In this document: piece after piece, positions 1 through 5,090 of the stretch
Layout of the letters: the number at the start of each line of letters is the position of its first letter
Numbering within the stretch: the stretch's first letter is position 1
NCBI GenBank assembly: GCA_934511335.1
Contig: CAKSWL010000181.1
Coordinates: 1 to 5,090, forward strand
DNA: 5,090 bases
Source of the DNA: an uncultured Cloacibacillus sp.
Lineage (GTDB): Bacteria; Synergistota; Synergistia; Synergistales; Synergistaceae
Reading direction: 5' to 3'
Notes under the pieces: model-generated
What the model was told of the DNA's origin: nothing
Databases searched by the model: none
What the model saw: the letters and a program-made list of their open reading frames with translations, nothing else
Position numbers and translations under genes: made by a program

Positions 1-67
1 GCTCAGTTGGTAGAGCGATGGCCTTCCAAGCCGTAGGTCGCGGGTTCGAGTCCCGTTTTCCGCTCCA
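1..67 (+). tRNA. tRNA-Gly (anticodon TCC), 5' end outside the window
   Basis: Decodes GGA (and by wobble GGG) glycine codons. The window opens at the D-stem (GCTC 1-4 / GAGC 13-16). The anticodon stem is 18-22/30-34 with loop CTTCCAA and anticodon TCC at 25-27. The T-arm is 40-56 with the TTCGAGT loop. The 3' acceptor strand is TTTCCGC (57-63), followed by discriminator T64 and an encoded CCA (65-67). A T discriminator is normal for bacterial tRNA-Gly. The missing part should be about nine bases, with a 5' acceptor strand complementary to TTTCCGC. It sits 22 bases before the next tRNA, so the two are probably cotranscribed. Confidence 0.95.
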
Positions 68-89
68 AAATAAACTCGCATTTTTTGAT

Positions 90-164
90 GGGGCTGTAGC
101 TCAGCGGGAGAGCACTTCCCTCGCACGGAAGGGGTCGGGCGTTCAAATCGCCTCAGCTCCACCA
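90..164 (+). tRNA. tRNA-Ala (anticodon CGC)
   Basis: Complete cloverleaf that decodes GCG alanine codons. The acceptor stem is GGGGCTG (90-96) with CAGCTCC (154-160). The D-stem is 99-102/110-113. The anticodon stem is CTTCC (115-119) with GGAAG (127-131), and the loop CTCGCAC carries anticodon CGC at 122-124. The T-loop is TTCAAAT. Discriminator A161 is followed by an encoded CCA (162-164). The third acceptor pair is G3:U70 (G92 with T158), the classic identity element read by alanyl-tRNA synthetase, which agrees with the anticodon. It is the last gene of the tRNA unit, with an intrinsic terminator about 20 bases downstream. Confidence 0.97.
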
Positions 165-185
165 TCTTAGTTTTTTAGTCGTAGC

Positions 186-218
186 AAGGCTTCTGGCATT
201 TCGCTAGAGGCCTTTTTT
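186..218 (+). terminator. Intrinsic terminator of the tRNA unit
   Basis: A 12-bp stem (186-197 with 203-214, including two G-T wobble pairs) closes a five-base loop ATTTC. It runs directly into six T residues (213-218), and more T-rich sequence follows. Its position just after tRNA-Ala indicates that it ends the tRNA transcript and separates it from mprF. Confidence 0.9.
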
Positions 219-223
219 ATTTT

Positions 224-277
224 GCCTGGTACCGCAGGCCGGACGCCAACTAATTTTTGGCGGTTACAAAGGCCGGA
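224..277. repeat. Small inverted repeats and a GGCCGGA direct repeat in the tRNA-mprF spacer
   Basis: Three small elements lie between the tRNA terminator and the mprF promoter. GCCTG (224-228) faces CAGGC (235-239) across six bases. CGCCAA (244-249) faces TTGGCG (257-262) across seven bases. GGCCGGA occurs at 237-243 and again at 271-277, flanking the second hairpin. The second GGCCGGA is followed by TTTTTC. All lie upstream of the inferred mprF transcription start, so they would act as DNA sites, if at all, not as an mRNA leader. The function is unknown and chance is possible. Confidence 0.4.
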
Positions 278-339
278 TTTTTCTCTGCTTTTTAATTACG
301 CACTATCCGCCGTGTATTTTTCGGTTTATGAACGTACAA

Positions 340-345
340 TATAAT
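340..345 (+). promoter_or_regulatory. Candidate -10 box for mprF
   Basis: A perfect TATAAT lies in AT-rich sequence. No good -35 hexamer is seen: at 17-base spacing the match is only TTTTTC (317-322), and there is no TG extension. Transcription would start near 352, downstream of the ATG at 328 and upstream of the ATG at 388, so this box bears on the choice of start. Confidence 0.5.
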
Positions 346-365
346 AAGCGCGGCAGGAAACGCTC

Positions 366-372
366 AAAGGAG
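366..372 (+). promoter_or_regulatory. Candidate ribosome binding site of mprF
   Basis: AAAGGAG precedes the ATG at 388, but with 15 intervening bases, longer than the usual 5-10. No recognisable Shine-Dalgarno sequence precedes the alternative ATG at 328. Translation from 388 may therefore be weak. Confidence 0.45.
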
Positions 373-387
373 AAAAAAGACTGGATC

Positions 388-2910
388 ATGGATAAAACAA
401 TAGATAAAATAAAAAAAATATTGCCCTTCGTCGCCATCGTGCTCTTTGCCTTTGCGATGTACACGCTGCACCAAGAGCTTGCTCATATCTCTTTTCACGA
501 CCTGAGAAAGGCGTTTGCCTCGATTCCGCTTTCAGGGGTCTTTTGCGGCCTGTTGGCGGCCGCGGCAAATTACGCCCTGCTTTGTTTCAATGATATTTAT
601 TCTGCCGCGGAAATCGGTGCAAAACTCCCCCGCTTTAAGGTAGCGGTGATCTCTTTTGTGAGCAACGCCATCGGATTTAACCTCGGGGCCTCCGCAGTCT
701 CCGGCGGAGCTGTCAGATACCGCCTATATTCCGCCCTTGGGCTGAACGGCGTTCAGGTTGGGCAAATCGTGGCACTCAACCAGCTTTCGATGCTCTTTGG
801 CCCTTGCACGGTCGGCGCGCTGGCCTTTTTCTTTGCCCCTGAGACGATGTTTTCTCATCTTGGCTGGCCGCAGCCTTTACGCTATCTGGCCGCCTTTGCG
901 TGCGCCTTTGTACCGGCGGCGGCGTTTTGCGCGGGAGCGGCGGCCGCCGGAGGCCATGTCTTTACTTACAAAGGGTATAGGATCGAGCTTCCGCCACCCC
1001 AAAAGTTATATGTCAGGCTCATGATCGGCTTTTTCGATATAACGACCGCCTCCCTCGTACTTTATTCCGTGCTGCCTAATCATCACGCGCCGGTGCTTAT
1101 TTTTATATCCGCCTTTGTCATGTCGATGATGGCCGGAATGCTGAGCCAGGTGCCGGGAGGGCTCGGAGTCTTCGATGCCTCGCTGATGATGCTTCTCTCT
1201 CCGTTTTACCGGCATGCGGACATCTTCAGCGCTATTCTTATTTTCCGGTTTATTTACTACATGATCCCTTTTGTCTGCGCGACGGTAATTCTGTTTGCGT
1301 TCGAACTTAGCGGCAACCTCTCTCGTTATTTTGGCAAATTGGAATCTTTCCTTCCCGACGCGGCGGCGCTTTGGACTTTCATGGCCGGAACGTGGCTGCT
1401 TCTCTCCACCGCCGCTCCGATATTTCAGGGCGGCTGGAGCCGGCTGGGCGCGCTGCTGCCGCTGCCGCTTTTTGAAGCCTCGCATTTTATCAAAAGCCTG
1501 GCAGGCACCTTTCTTCTGTTTTTGGCCTGGGGGCTGGGAAAGCGGCTTAGATCGGCGTGGGTGATCACGCTGCTGACCCTCTTTGTATCGCTGTTTTTTT
1601 CACTGCCCAACGATATCACTCCCCTTAGGGACTCTTTTTTTCTGCTGCTTCTGCTTGTGCTTCTTTTTTCGCAGCGCAGCTTTTACCGCCTATCGTTTTT
1701 CTCTGCTCCTGATCTGAAATGGAGCCTCGCCATCCTCTGCGCCGCCGCGGCGGTCGTCTGGTGGGGGATTTTCGCCTACCGCCATGTGGAATACGCAAAC
1801 GACCTGTGGTGGACCTTTGCCTTTGATTCCGCCGCCCCTCGTTTCCTGCGGGCCGCGGCGGGGATGTCCTTTGCAGTGATTTTGATTTTTCTCTTTCTCT
1901 GGCTGCGTCCCTCACGCCCCGCGGCCGCGGCCCCCGCTCCGGCGGAAATAAAAGCTCTAGTGTCCGTCTCGCGTGCGCCGGACGCGGCCCTTGCGCTTCT
2001 AGGAGATAAAAAATTTTTTATGGCGGAAGACAGGAAGGCGGCGATCATGTACTCCCCTTCCGGTTCTTTTTGGATCGCCATGGGTGATCCGATAGGCAAA
2101 AAGGATGATGTGCCCGGGCTGATATGGGATTTCTGCGACGAGGCTGACCGCCGGGGAGCAAGCGCCGCCTTCTATGAGGCCGGGGAGGAATGGCTTGATA
2201 TTTACCGAGACGCCGGTCTCAGCGCCGCGCCGATCGGCGAGGAGGCCCGTGTGGATATTTCCACAATATCCGACGCGCTTGAAGGGACCAGATGGAAAAA
2301 ACTCCGCGGCATAAAAAACCACATGGAGGGCGAAGAGCTGGTATTCAGCCTTCTCGACGGAGCAAAACGCGATAAAATGCTGCCAAGGCTGCGCGGGATA
2401 TCAGACGAATGGCTGAAGAGCGTGCACGGCACGGAGAAGGGCTTCTCTCTCGGCTTCTTCGACGACGGCTACTTGAAAAACTTCCCGGTGGCGGTCGCCT
2501 TCAAAGACGGCGAGCCGCTTGCCTTCTGCAATCTGTGGCTAGGCGGCGGGGACGAGTTTTCAGTCGACCTGATGAGATATGCGGGCGGCGCGCCGCGGGA
2601 TATTATGAGCTGGCTCTTTATCGAGACCATGATTTGGGGACGCGGGCACGGCTACCGGTATTTCCGCCTCGGCATGGCGCCGCTTTCAAACCTGGACCCG
2701 CAAAATTCTCTCTGGGAGCGCATGGGGAACTTCATCTACCAGCACGGAGAGCATTTTTATAACTTTAAAGGCCTGCGCCAATATAAAGAAAAGTTCCAGC
2801 CGGAATGGCAGATGCGTTATATTATTTATAAAGACCGCGCCTCGCTTCCGCTGCTCGCCTCTCAGCTCGTAATGCTGATCGGGAAAAAACACGCCGCGGG
2901 AGGCACTTAA
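388..2910 (+). CDS. mprF: MprF: bifunctional phosphatidylglycerol aminoacyltransferase and lipid flippase
   Basis: Integral membrane enzyme that moves an amino acid from aminoacyl-tRNA onto phosphatidylglycerol (lysyl- or alanyl-PG) and flips the product outward. This lowers surface negative charge and gives resistance to cationic peptides. From ATG 388 it is 840 residues, the usual family length. Residues 10-510 hold about 13-14 hydrophobic segments. The flippase half carries SGGAVRYRLY (105-114) and SQVPGGLGVFD (253-263), and a WW...APRFLRA region lies near 474-490. An Ala/Pro linker (511-520) leads to the cytosolic GNAT-fold synthase domain (DUF2156, about 521-840) with RWKKLRGIKN (635-644), SVDLMRY (725-731), RLGMAPLSN (760-768) and NFKGLRQYKEKFQPEW (792-807). 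All family motifs seem intact. ATG 328 would add 20 very basic residues, but a TATAAT box lies inside that extension and no ribosome site precedes it, so 388 is preferred. Whether the donor is Lys-tRNA or Ala-tRNA cannot be read from the sequence. It appears monocistronic. Confidence 0.95.
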   Translation: MDKTIDKIKKILPFVAIVLFAFAMYTLHQELAHISFHDLRKAFASIPLSGVFCGLLAAAANYALLCFNDIYSAAEIGAKLPRFKVAVISFVSNAIGFNLGASAVSGGAVRYRLYSALGLNGVQVGQIVALNQLSMLFGPCTVGALAFFFAPETMFSHLGWPQPLRYLAAFACAFVPAAAFCAGAAAAGGHVFTYKGYRIELPPPQKLYVRLMIGFFDITTASLVLYSVLPNHHAPVLIFISAFVMSMMAGMLSQVPGGLGVFDASLMMLLSPFYRHADIFSAILIFRFIYYMIPFVCATVILFAFELSGNLSRYFGKLESFLPDAAALWTFMAGTWLLLSTAAPIFQGGWSRLGALLPLPLFEASHFIKSLAGTFLLFLAWGLGKRLRSAWVITLLTLFVSLFFSLPNDITPLRDSFFLLLLLVLLFSQRSFYRLSFFSAPDLKWSLAILCAAAAVVWWGIFAYRHVEYANDLWWTFAFDSAAPRFLRAAAGMSFAVILIFLFLWLRPSRPAAAAPAPAEIKALVSVSRAPDAALALLGDKKFFMAEDRKAAIMYSPSGSFWIAMGDPIGKKDDVPGLIWDFCDEADRRGASAAFYEAGEEWLDIYRDAGLSAAPIGEEARVDISTISDALEGTRWKKLRGIKNHMEGEELVFSLLDGAKRDKMLPRLRGISDEWLKSVHGTEKGFSLGFFDDGYLKNFPVAVAFKDGEPLAFCNLWLGGGDEFSVDLMRYAGGAPRDIMSWLFIETMIWGRGHGYRYFRLGMAPLSNLDPQNSLWERMGNFIYQHGEHFYNFKGLRQYKEKFQPEWQMRYIIYKDRASLPLLASQLVMLIGKKHAAGGT

Positions 2911-2940
2911 GGCAGGCCTGAGACCGCCGACGAGCAGCAG

Positions 2941-2962
2941 TCAAAAGCGGCAAGCCTTTTGA
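2941..2962. repeat. Inverted repeat downstream of mprF
   Basis: TCAAAAG (2941-2947) and CTTTTGA (2956-2962) form a perfect 7-bp stem with an eight-base loop. It lies 30 bases after the mprF stop, but it is AT-rich and no T-run follows, so it is a poor intrinsic terminator. No better terminator is visible between mprF and rqcH. Confidence 0.3.
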
Positions 2963-3074
2963 TGGAAATGTTTAACGGCCCGTGATGCCGGAGGCGGCGC
3001 GGACACATGCAACAGCCTTTGCGCGTTTGCCCCGCGGCCGGCGCTCCAGAAATGCGTGCCCATCCATAATTGGG

Positions 3075-3080
3075 TATAAT
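3075..3080 (+). promoter_or_regulatory. Candidate -10 box for rqcH
   Basis: A perfect TATAAT lies in a short AT-rich patch within a GC-rich spacer. No convincing -35 is seen at 16-18 bases (ATGCGT at 3052-3057). The inferred transcription start near 3087 leaves a leader of about 28 bases before the TTG at 3115. It also rules out translation from the upstream in-frame TTG at 3070. Confidence 0.5.
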
Positions 3081-3102
3081 AGAGGGGTATGATATGCCTT
3101 AT

Positions 3103-3107
3103 GGAGG
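3103..3107 (+). promoter_or_regulatory. Ribosome binding site that decides the rqcH start
   Basis: GGAGG lies seven bases before TTG 3115, which is optimal spacing, but only one base before ATG 3109 and downstream of ATG 3094. It therefore points to TTG 3115. A weaker GAGGGG (3082-3087) could serve ATG 3094 only if transcription began further upstream. Confidence 0.65.
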
Positions 3108-3114
3108 AATGAAG

Positions 3115-4758
3115 TTGTCATTCGGTGCTGAGCTGATATGGATTTGGAGCAGGGAATTTAGCGTCTGCCGCGGACGGCGCGTGCAGAGAGTGGACGGAGG
3201 CAACAACTCCGTCGTCGTGTCATTCGGAACTGCGGAGCTGTTATTGTCGTGGGGCGCTCAGAACTGCGGCGCGGCGCTGATATCCCAGAAGGAGAGAAAA
3301 TCTCTTTTATCTTCTATATCACAGACGCCGCCAATAACAAACGCGCTGAGAAGCCATCTTACCGGGGCTGAACTCTTCGACGTGGAGCAGCTGCGGCGTG
3401 ACCGTATCCTCAAGTTCACCTTTAGAAAGACCGTCGGAGCGGGCTTTACCGCCACACGTTGTATTATAATTGAGATAATGGAACGGTACAGCAACATACT
3501 GCTTACCGATGAAAGCGAAAATATCATCGAGACTGCGAAACACATCCATCCCGCGGACAATAATTACCGGACCGTTTTGCCGGGACTTCCCTACCGTCTG
3601 CCGCCGGCCTTGGAGGGGCTGGCGCTTGAGGAATGGCTTGCCTCGCCGGACGCGGCCTCCATAACAAAGATTACCGGGTTCGGCAAACCGTTGCTAAAAA
3701 TTCTCTCTGAAGTCGAATTGGAGCGAGCTGTCTCTATTTTGGGCAGTTTTTATAATGATGATAATAATAAGACGACGTTCGTTCTTCAAAGAATAGGCCG
3801 CTATATAACCTCGCTGCCGGAGCTATTGCCTCAGAGCGAGCCCATTGAAGAAAATAACGCCGGAAAGCTGGTAACGCTCGCGCCGCTTTGCGACGTCGCC
3901 TTTGAAGCGCGTAAAAAGCGCGCGGTACAGATCATCGAAAAAGAAATAACGCGCCGTGAGCGTCAGGCGCAAGACATAGAAAAGCTGCTCGCTGACGACA
4001 AAGCAGAACTTTACAGGCAGTATGGCGAACTGATCGTCGCAAATCTCTGGCAGATACGTCACAACGTCGCCGAGGCGGAACTTACGGGCTACGATGGCTC
4101 CGGAAAGGAACGGCCGCTTAAAGTGCCGCTGGATCCAAGAATCTCGCCTTCGCAGAACGCCGCTCTTTATTTCACGAAATATAAAAAGATAACGGCGGCT
4201 CAGGAGCGCGCCGCGACGCTGTTGGTCTCTGTGAGAGAGGAGCTTAGCGATCACCGGGAGGCGCTTGAACTCGCGCGCTCTATCGGCGACGCGGGGTCGC
4301 TCACGATGCTTGAGGAAGAGCTTGGAATCGCCAAGACGGCGACGCAGAGGCGGGGGACGAAGAGGCGGGAGCCTCAGCTTCCGCCGCACAGGCGCTTTGA
4401 GTTTGAGAAGGCCTTAGTATTCGCGGGACTGTCGTCAAAGGGCAACAGATATGTGACCTTTAAACTGGCCCTCGCGGACGATCTTTGGTTTCACGCGCAG
4501 GGAGTGCCGGGCTCGCATGTCATCCTGCGTCCCCTGACGGCGCTCTCCGAAGAAGAGTCCGCTTCGCTGAAAGCCTTTTGCGCCTCGCTCGCGGCCTATC
4601 ACAGTAAATTCAAAGCGGCCTCCCGCCTGCGCGTGGATTACACTAAGCGGCGATATGTCAGCCCGATCCGCGGCGGAGAGGCCAACGTTACCTACAAGGA
4701 GTTTTCCACGATCAGCGCTTCCCCCAAGTACTGGCAGGAGTTCCTAGAAAACCGCTGA
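3115..4758 (+). CDS. rqcH: RqcH: NFACT-family ribosome-associated quality control factor (Rqc2/NEMF homologue)
   Basis: Binds stalled, split 50S subunits that still carry peptidyl-tRNA and recruits Ala-tRNA to add C-terminal alanine tails that mark the nascent chain for degradation. Older annotations call it fibronectin-binding protein A. From TTG 3115 it has 547 residues; bacterial homologues are about 550-580. The NFACT-N domain (about 1-180) carries ALRSHLTG and the Asp-Arg pair D96/R97, matching D97/R98 that B. subtilis RqcH needs for tailing, and continues through RYSNILLTD and YRTVLPG. A helix-hairpin-helix follows (TGFGKPLL, about 187-194), then coiled-coil helices (about 263-305 and 352-390) around an NAALYFTKYKK motif. 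The NFACT-R/DUF814 domain (about 423-540) has DDLWFHAQGVPGSHV (455-469). The start gives MSF, the same opening as I recall for B. subtilis RqcH, but the D-G pair that usually follows is G-A here. ATG 3109 and ATG 3094 are alternatives. It has its own promoter-like box and converges on the next gene. Confidence 0.93.
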   Translation: MSFGAELIWIWSREFSVCRGRRVQRVDGGNNSVVVSFGTAELLLSWGAQNCGAALISQKERKSLLSSISQTPPITNALRSHLTGAELFDVEQLRRDRILKFTFRKTVGAGFTATRCIIIEIMERYSNILLTDESENIIETAKHIHPADNNYRTVLPGLPYRLPPALEGLALEEWLASPDAASITKITGFGKPLLKILSEVELERAVSILGSFYNDDNNKTTFVLQRIGRYITSLPELLPQSEPIEENNAGKLVTLAPLCDVAFEARKKRAVQIIEKEITRRERQAQDIEKLLADDKAELYRQYGELIVANLWQIRHNVAEAELTGYDGSGKERPLKVPLDPRISPSQNAALYFTKYKKITAAQERAATLLVSVREELSDHREALELARSIGDAGSLTMLEEELGIAKTATQRRGTKRREPQLPPHRRFEFEKALVFAGLSSKGNRYVTFKLALADDLWFHAQGVPGSHVILRPLTALSEEESASLKAFCASLAAYHSKFKAASRLRVDYTKRRYVSPIRGGEANVTYKEFSTISASPKYWQEFLENR

Positions 4759-4783
4759 TCCAACGGGCAAGCAGCGCTTTTTT
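4748..4783. terminator. Candidate shared terminator between convergent rqcH and the pseudouridine synthase gene
   Basis: CGCTG (4753-4757) pairs with CAGCG (4772-4776) around a 14-base loop. After a C-C mismatch the stem extends with AAAA (4748-4751) against TTTT (4778-4781). Six T residues (4778-4783) follow on the + strand, and TTTTC follows on the - strand. The rqcH TGA (4756-4758) lies partly in the stem. The stem is short, so this is only a moderate candidate. Confidence 0.4.
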
Positions 4784-4790
4784 GCGAACT

Positions 4791-5090
4791 TTAATCTGTC
4801 GCGGTCCTAATTTTTTTTAGAAAGCTGGCGAGCTCGCCCGGAAGCGGCTGCGTGAAGAGCATCTCTTTGCCGGTACGCGGATGCTTGAAGCCAAGCCTCC
4901 ATGAATGGAGAAAGATTCTCTCCGGGCCAAAGGGGGACGGCCTTGACGGTGCGTAGAGACGGTCGCCGACAAGCGGACACCTGACCGCCTGCATGTGCAC
5001 CCGTATCTGGTGCGTGCGTCCGCTGTGAAGGGTACATTTTACCAAAGAACAGCCGCCTGCGTACCAAAGCCTTTCATAGTCCGTCCAGGC
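4791..5090 (-). CDS. RluA/RluD-family pseudouridine synthase, C-terminal part (5' end outside the window)
   Basis: Enzyme that isomerises uridine to pseudouridine in RNA, most likely in 23S rRNA. Only the last 99 residues are here, and the frame stays open to the window edge, beginning AWTDYERLW. Visible family motifs are GRTHQIRVHM (24-33 of the visible part), PLVGDRLY (39-46), FLHSWRLGF (60-68), then HPRTGKEM and PLPGELASFLKK near the end, typical of the RluA/RluC/RluD catalytic domain C-terminus. The catalytic Asp motif and any S4 domain lie upstream and cannot be checked. An internal TTG at 5045 is not the true start, since coding similarity continues upstream of it. RluD-like proteins are commonest, but the substrate position cannot be set from this fragment. 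It is convergent with rqcH and may share its terminator. Confidence 0.92.
   Translation of the reverse strand, partial: AWTDYERLWYAGGCSLVKCTLHSGRTHQIRVHMQAVRCPLVGDRLYAPSRPSPFGPERIFLHSWRLGFKHPRTGKEMLFTQPLPGELASFLKKIRTATD

Noticed and set aside
90..277. tRNA-Ala as an integration (att) site, with the GGCCGGA repeats as element ends
   Set aside because: No copy of the tRNA 3' end recurs in the window, there is no integrase, and the genes downstream are housekeeping types.
1006..1485. 159-codon open frame on the minus strand opposite mprF
   Set aside because: The product is a low-complexity Arg/Lys/His-rich string antisense to membrane-helix codons, with no recognisable domain. It is a shadow of mprF.
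2911..3069. A small gene, riboswitch or sRNA in the mprF-rqcH spacer
   Set aside because: No start codon with a ribosome site and a convincing frame, no recognised riboswitch motif, and only a weak inverted repeat were found.
3823..4389. 188-codon open frame on the minus strand opposite rqcH
   Set aside because: It lies entirely opposite a well-recognised coding gene, its translation is rich in Arg/Leu without family features, and it is explained by codon bias of the sense gene.
4807..5067. Alternative minus-strand frame overlapping the pseudouridine synthase gene
   Set aside because: The neighbouring frame carries the GRTHQIRVH and PLVGD motifs, and this one has none.

Overview
The window looks like bacterial chromosome: two tRNA genes with encoded CCA ends, then three housekeeping-type protein genes. 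Base composition is mixed, with GC-rich coding sequence and AT-rich control regions. The organism cannot be named from this alone. The combination of genes and the style of the proteins would fit a moderately GC-rich anaerobe, for example a member of the Synergistota such as Cloacibacillus, or a Firmicute. That is an inference held with low confidence.

Layout from left to right. The 3' part of a tRNA-Gly(TCC) gene (1-67) and a complete tRNA-Ala(CGC) gene (90-164) lie in tandem and end at a strong intrinsic terminator (186-218). A non-coding spacer with small hairpins and a short direct repeat (about 219-339) leads to a TATAAT box and mprF (388-2910, +), which encodes a membrane flippase/aminoacyl-phosphatidylglycerol synthase. 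A spacer of about 200 bases with a second TATAAT box precedes rqcH (3115-4758, +), an NFACT-family ribosome rescue factor that begins with TTG. Convergent to it, and only 32 bases away, is the 3' part of an RluA/RluD-family pseudouridine synthase gene (4791-5090, -), which runs off the right edge.

How the genes relate. mprF and rqcH each have their own promoter-like element and are probably separate transcription units. There is a common theme: MprF and RqcH both consume aminoacyl-tRNA outside normal translation (lipid aminoacylation and C-terminal alanine tailing), and a tRNA-Ala gene lies just upstream of both. This could be coincidence. The pseudouridine synthase adds a third RNA/translation-linked function.

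I found no new multi-gene system, mobile element or CRISPR array. The observations most worth checking are the two start-codon revisions, each supported by a -10 box inside the longest open frame, the Ala-tRNA theme, and the short in-frame open stretch after the mprF stop.
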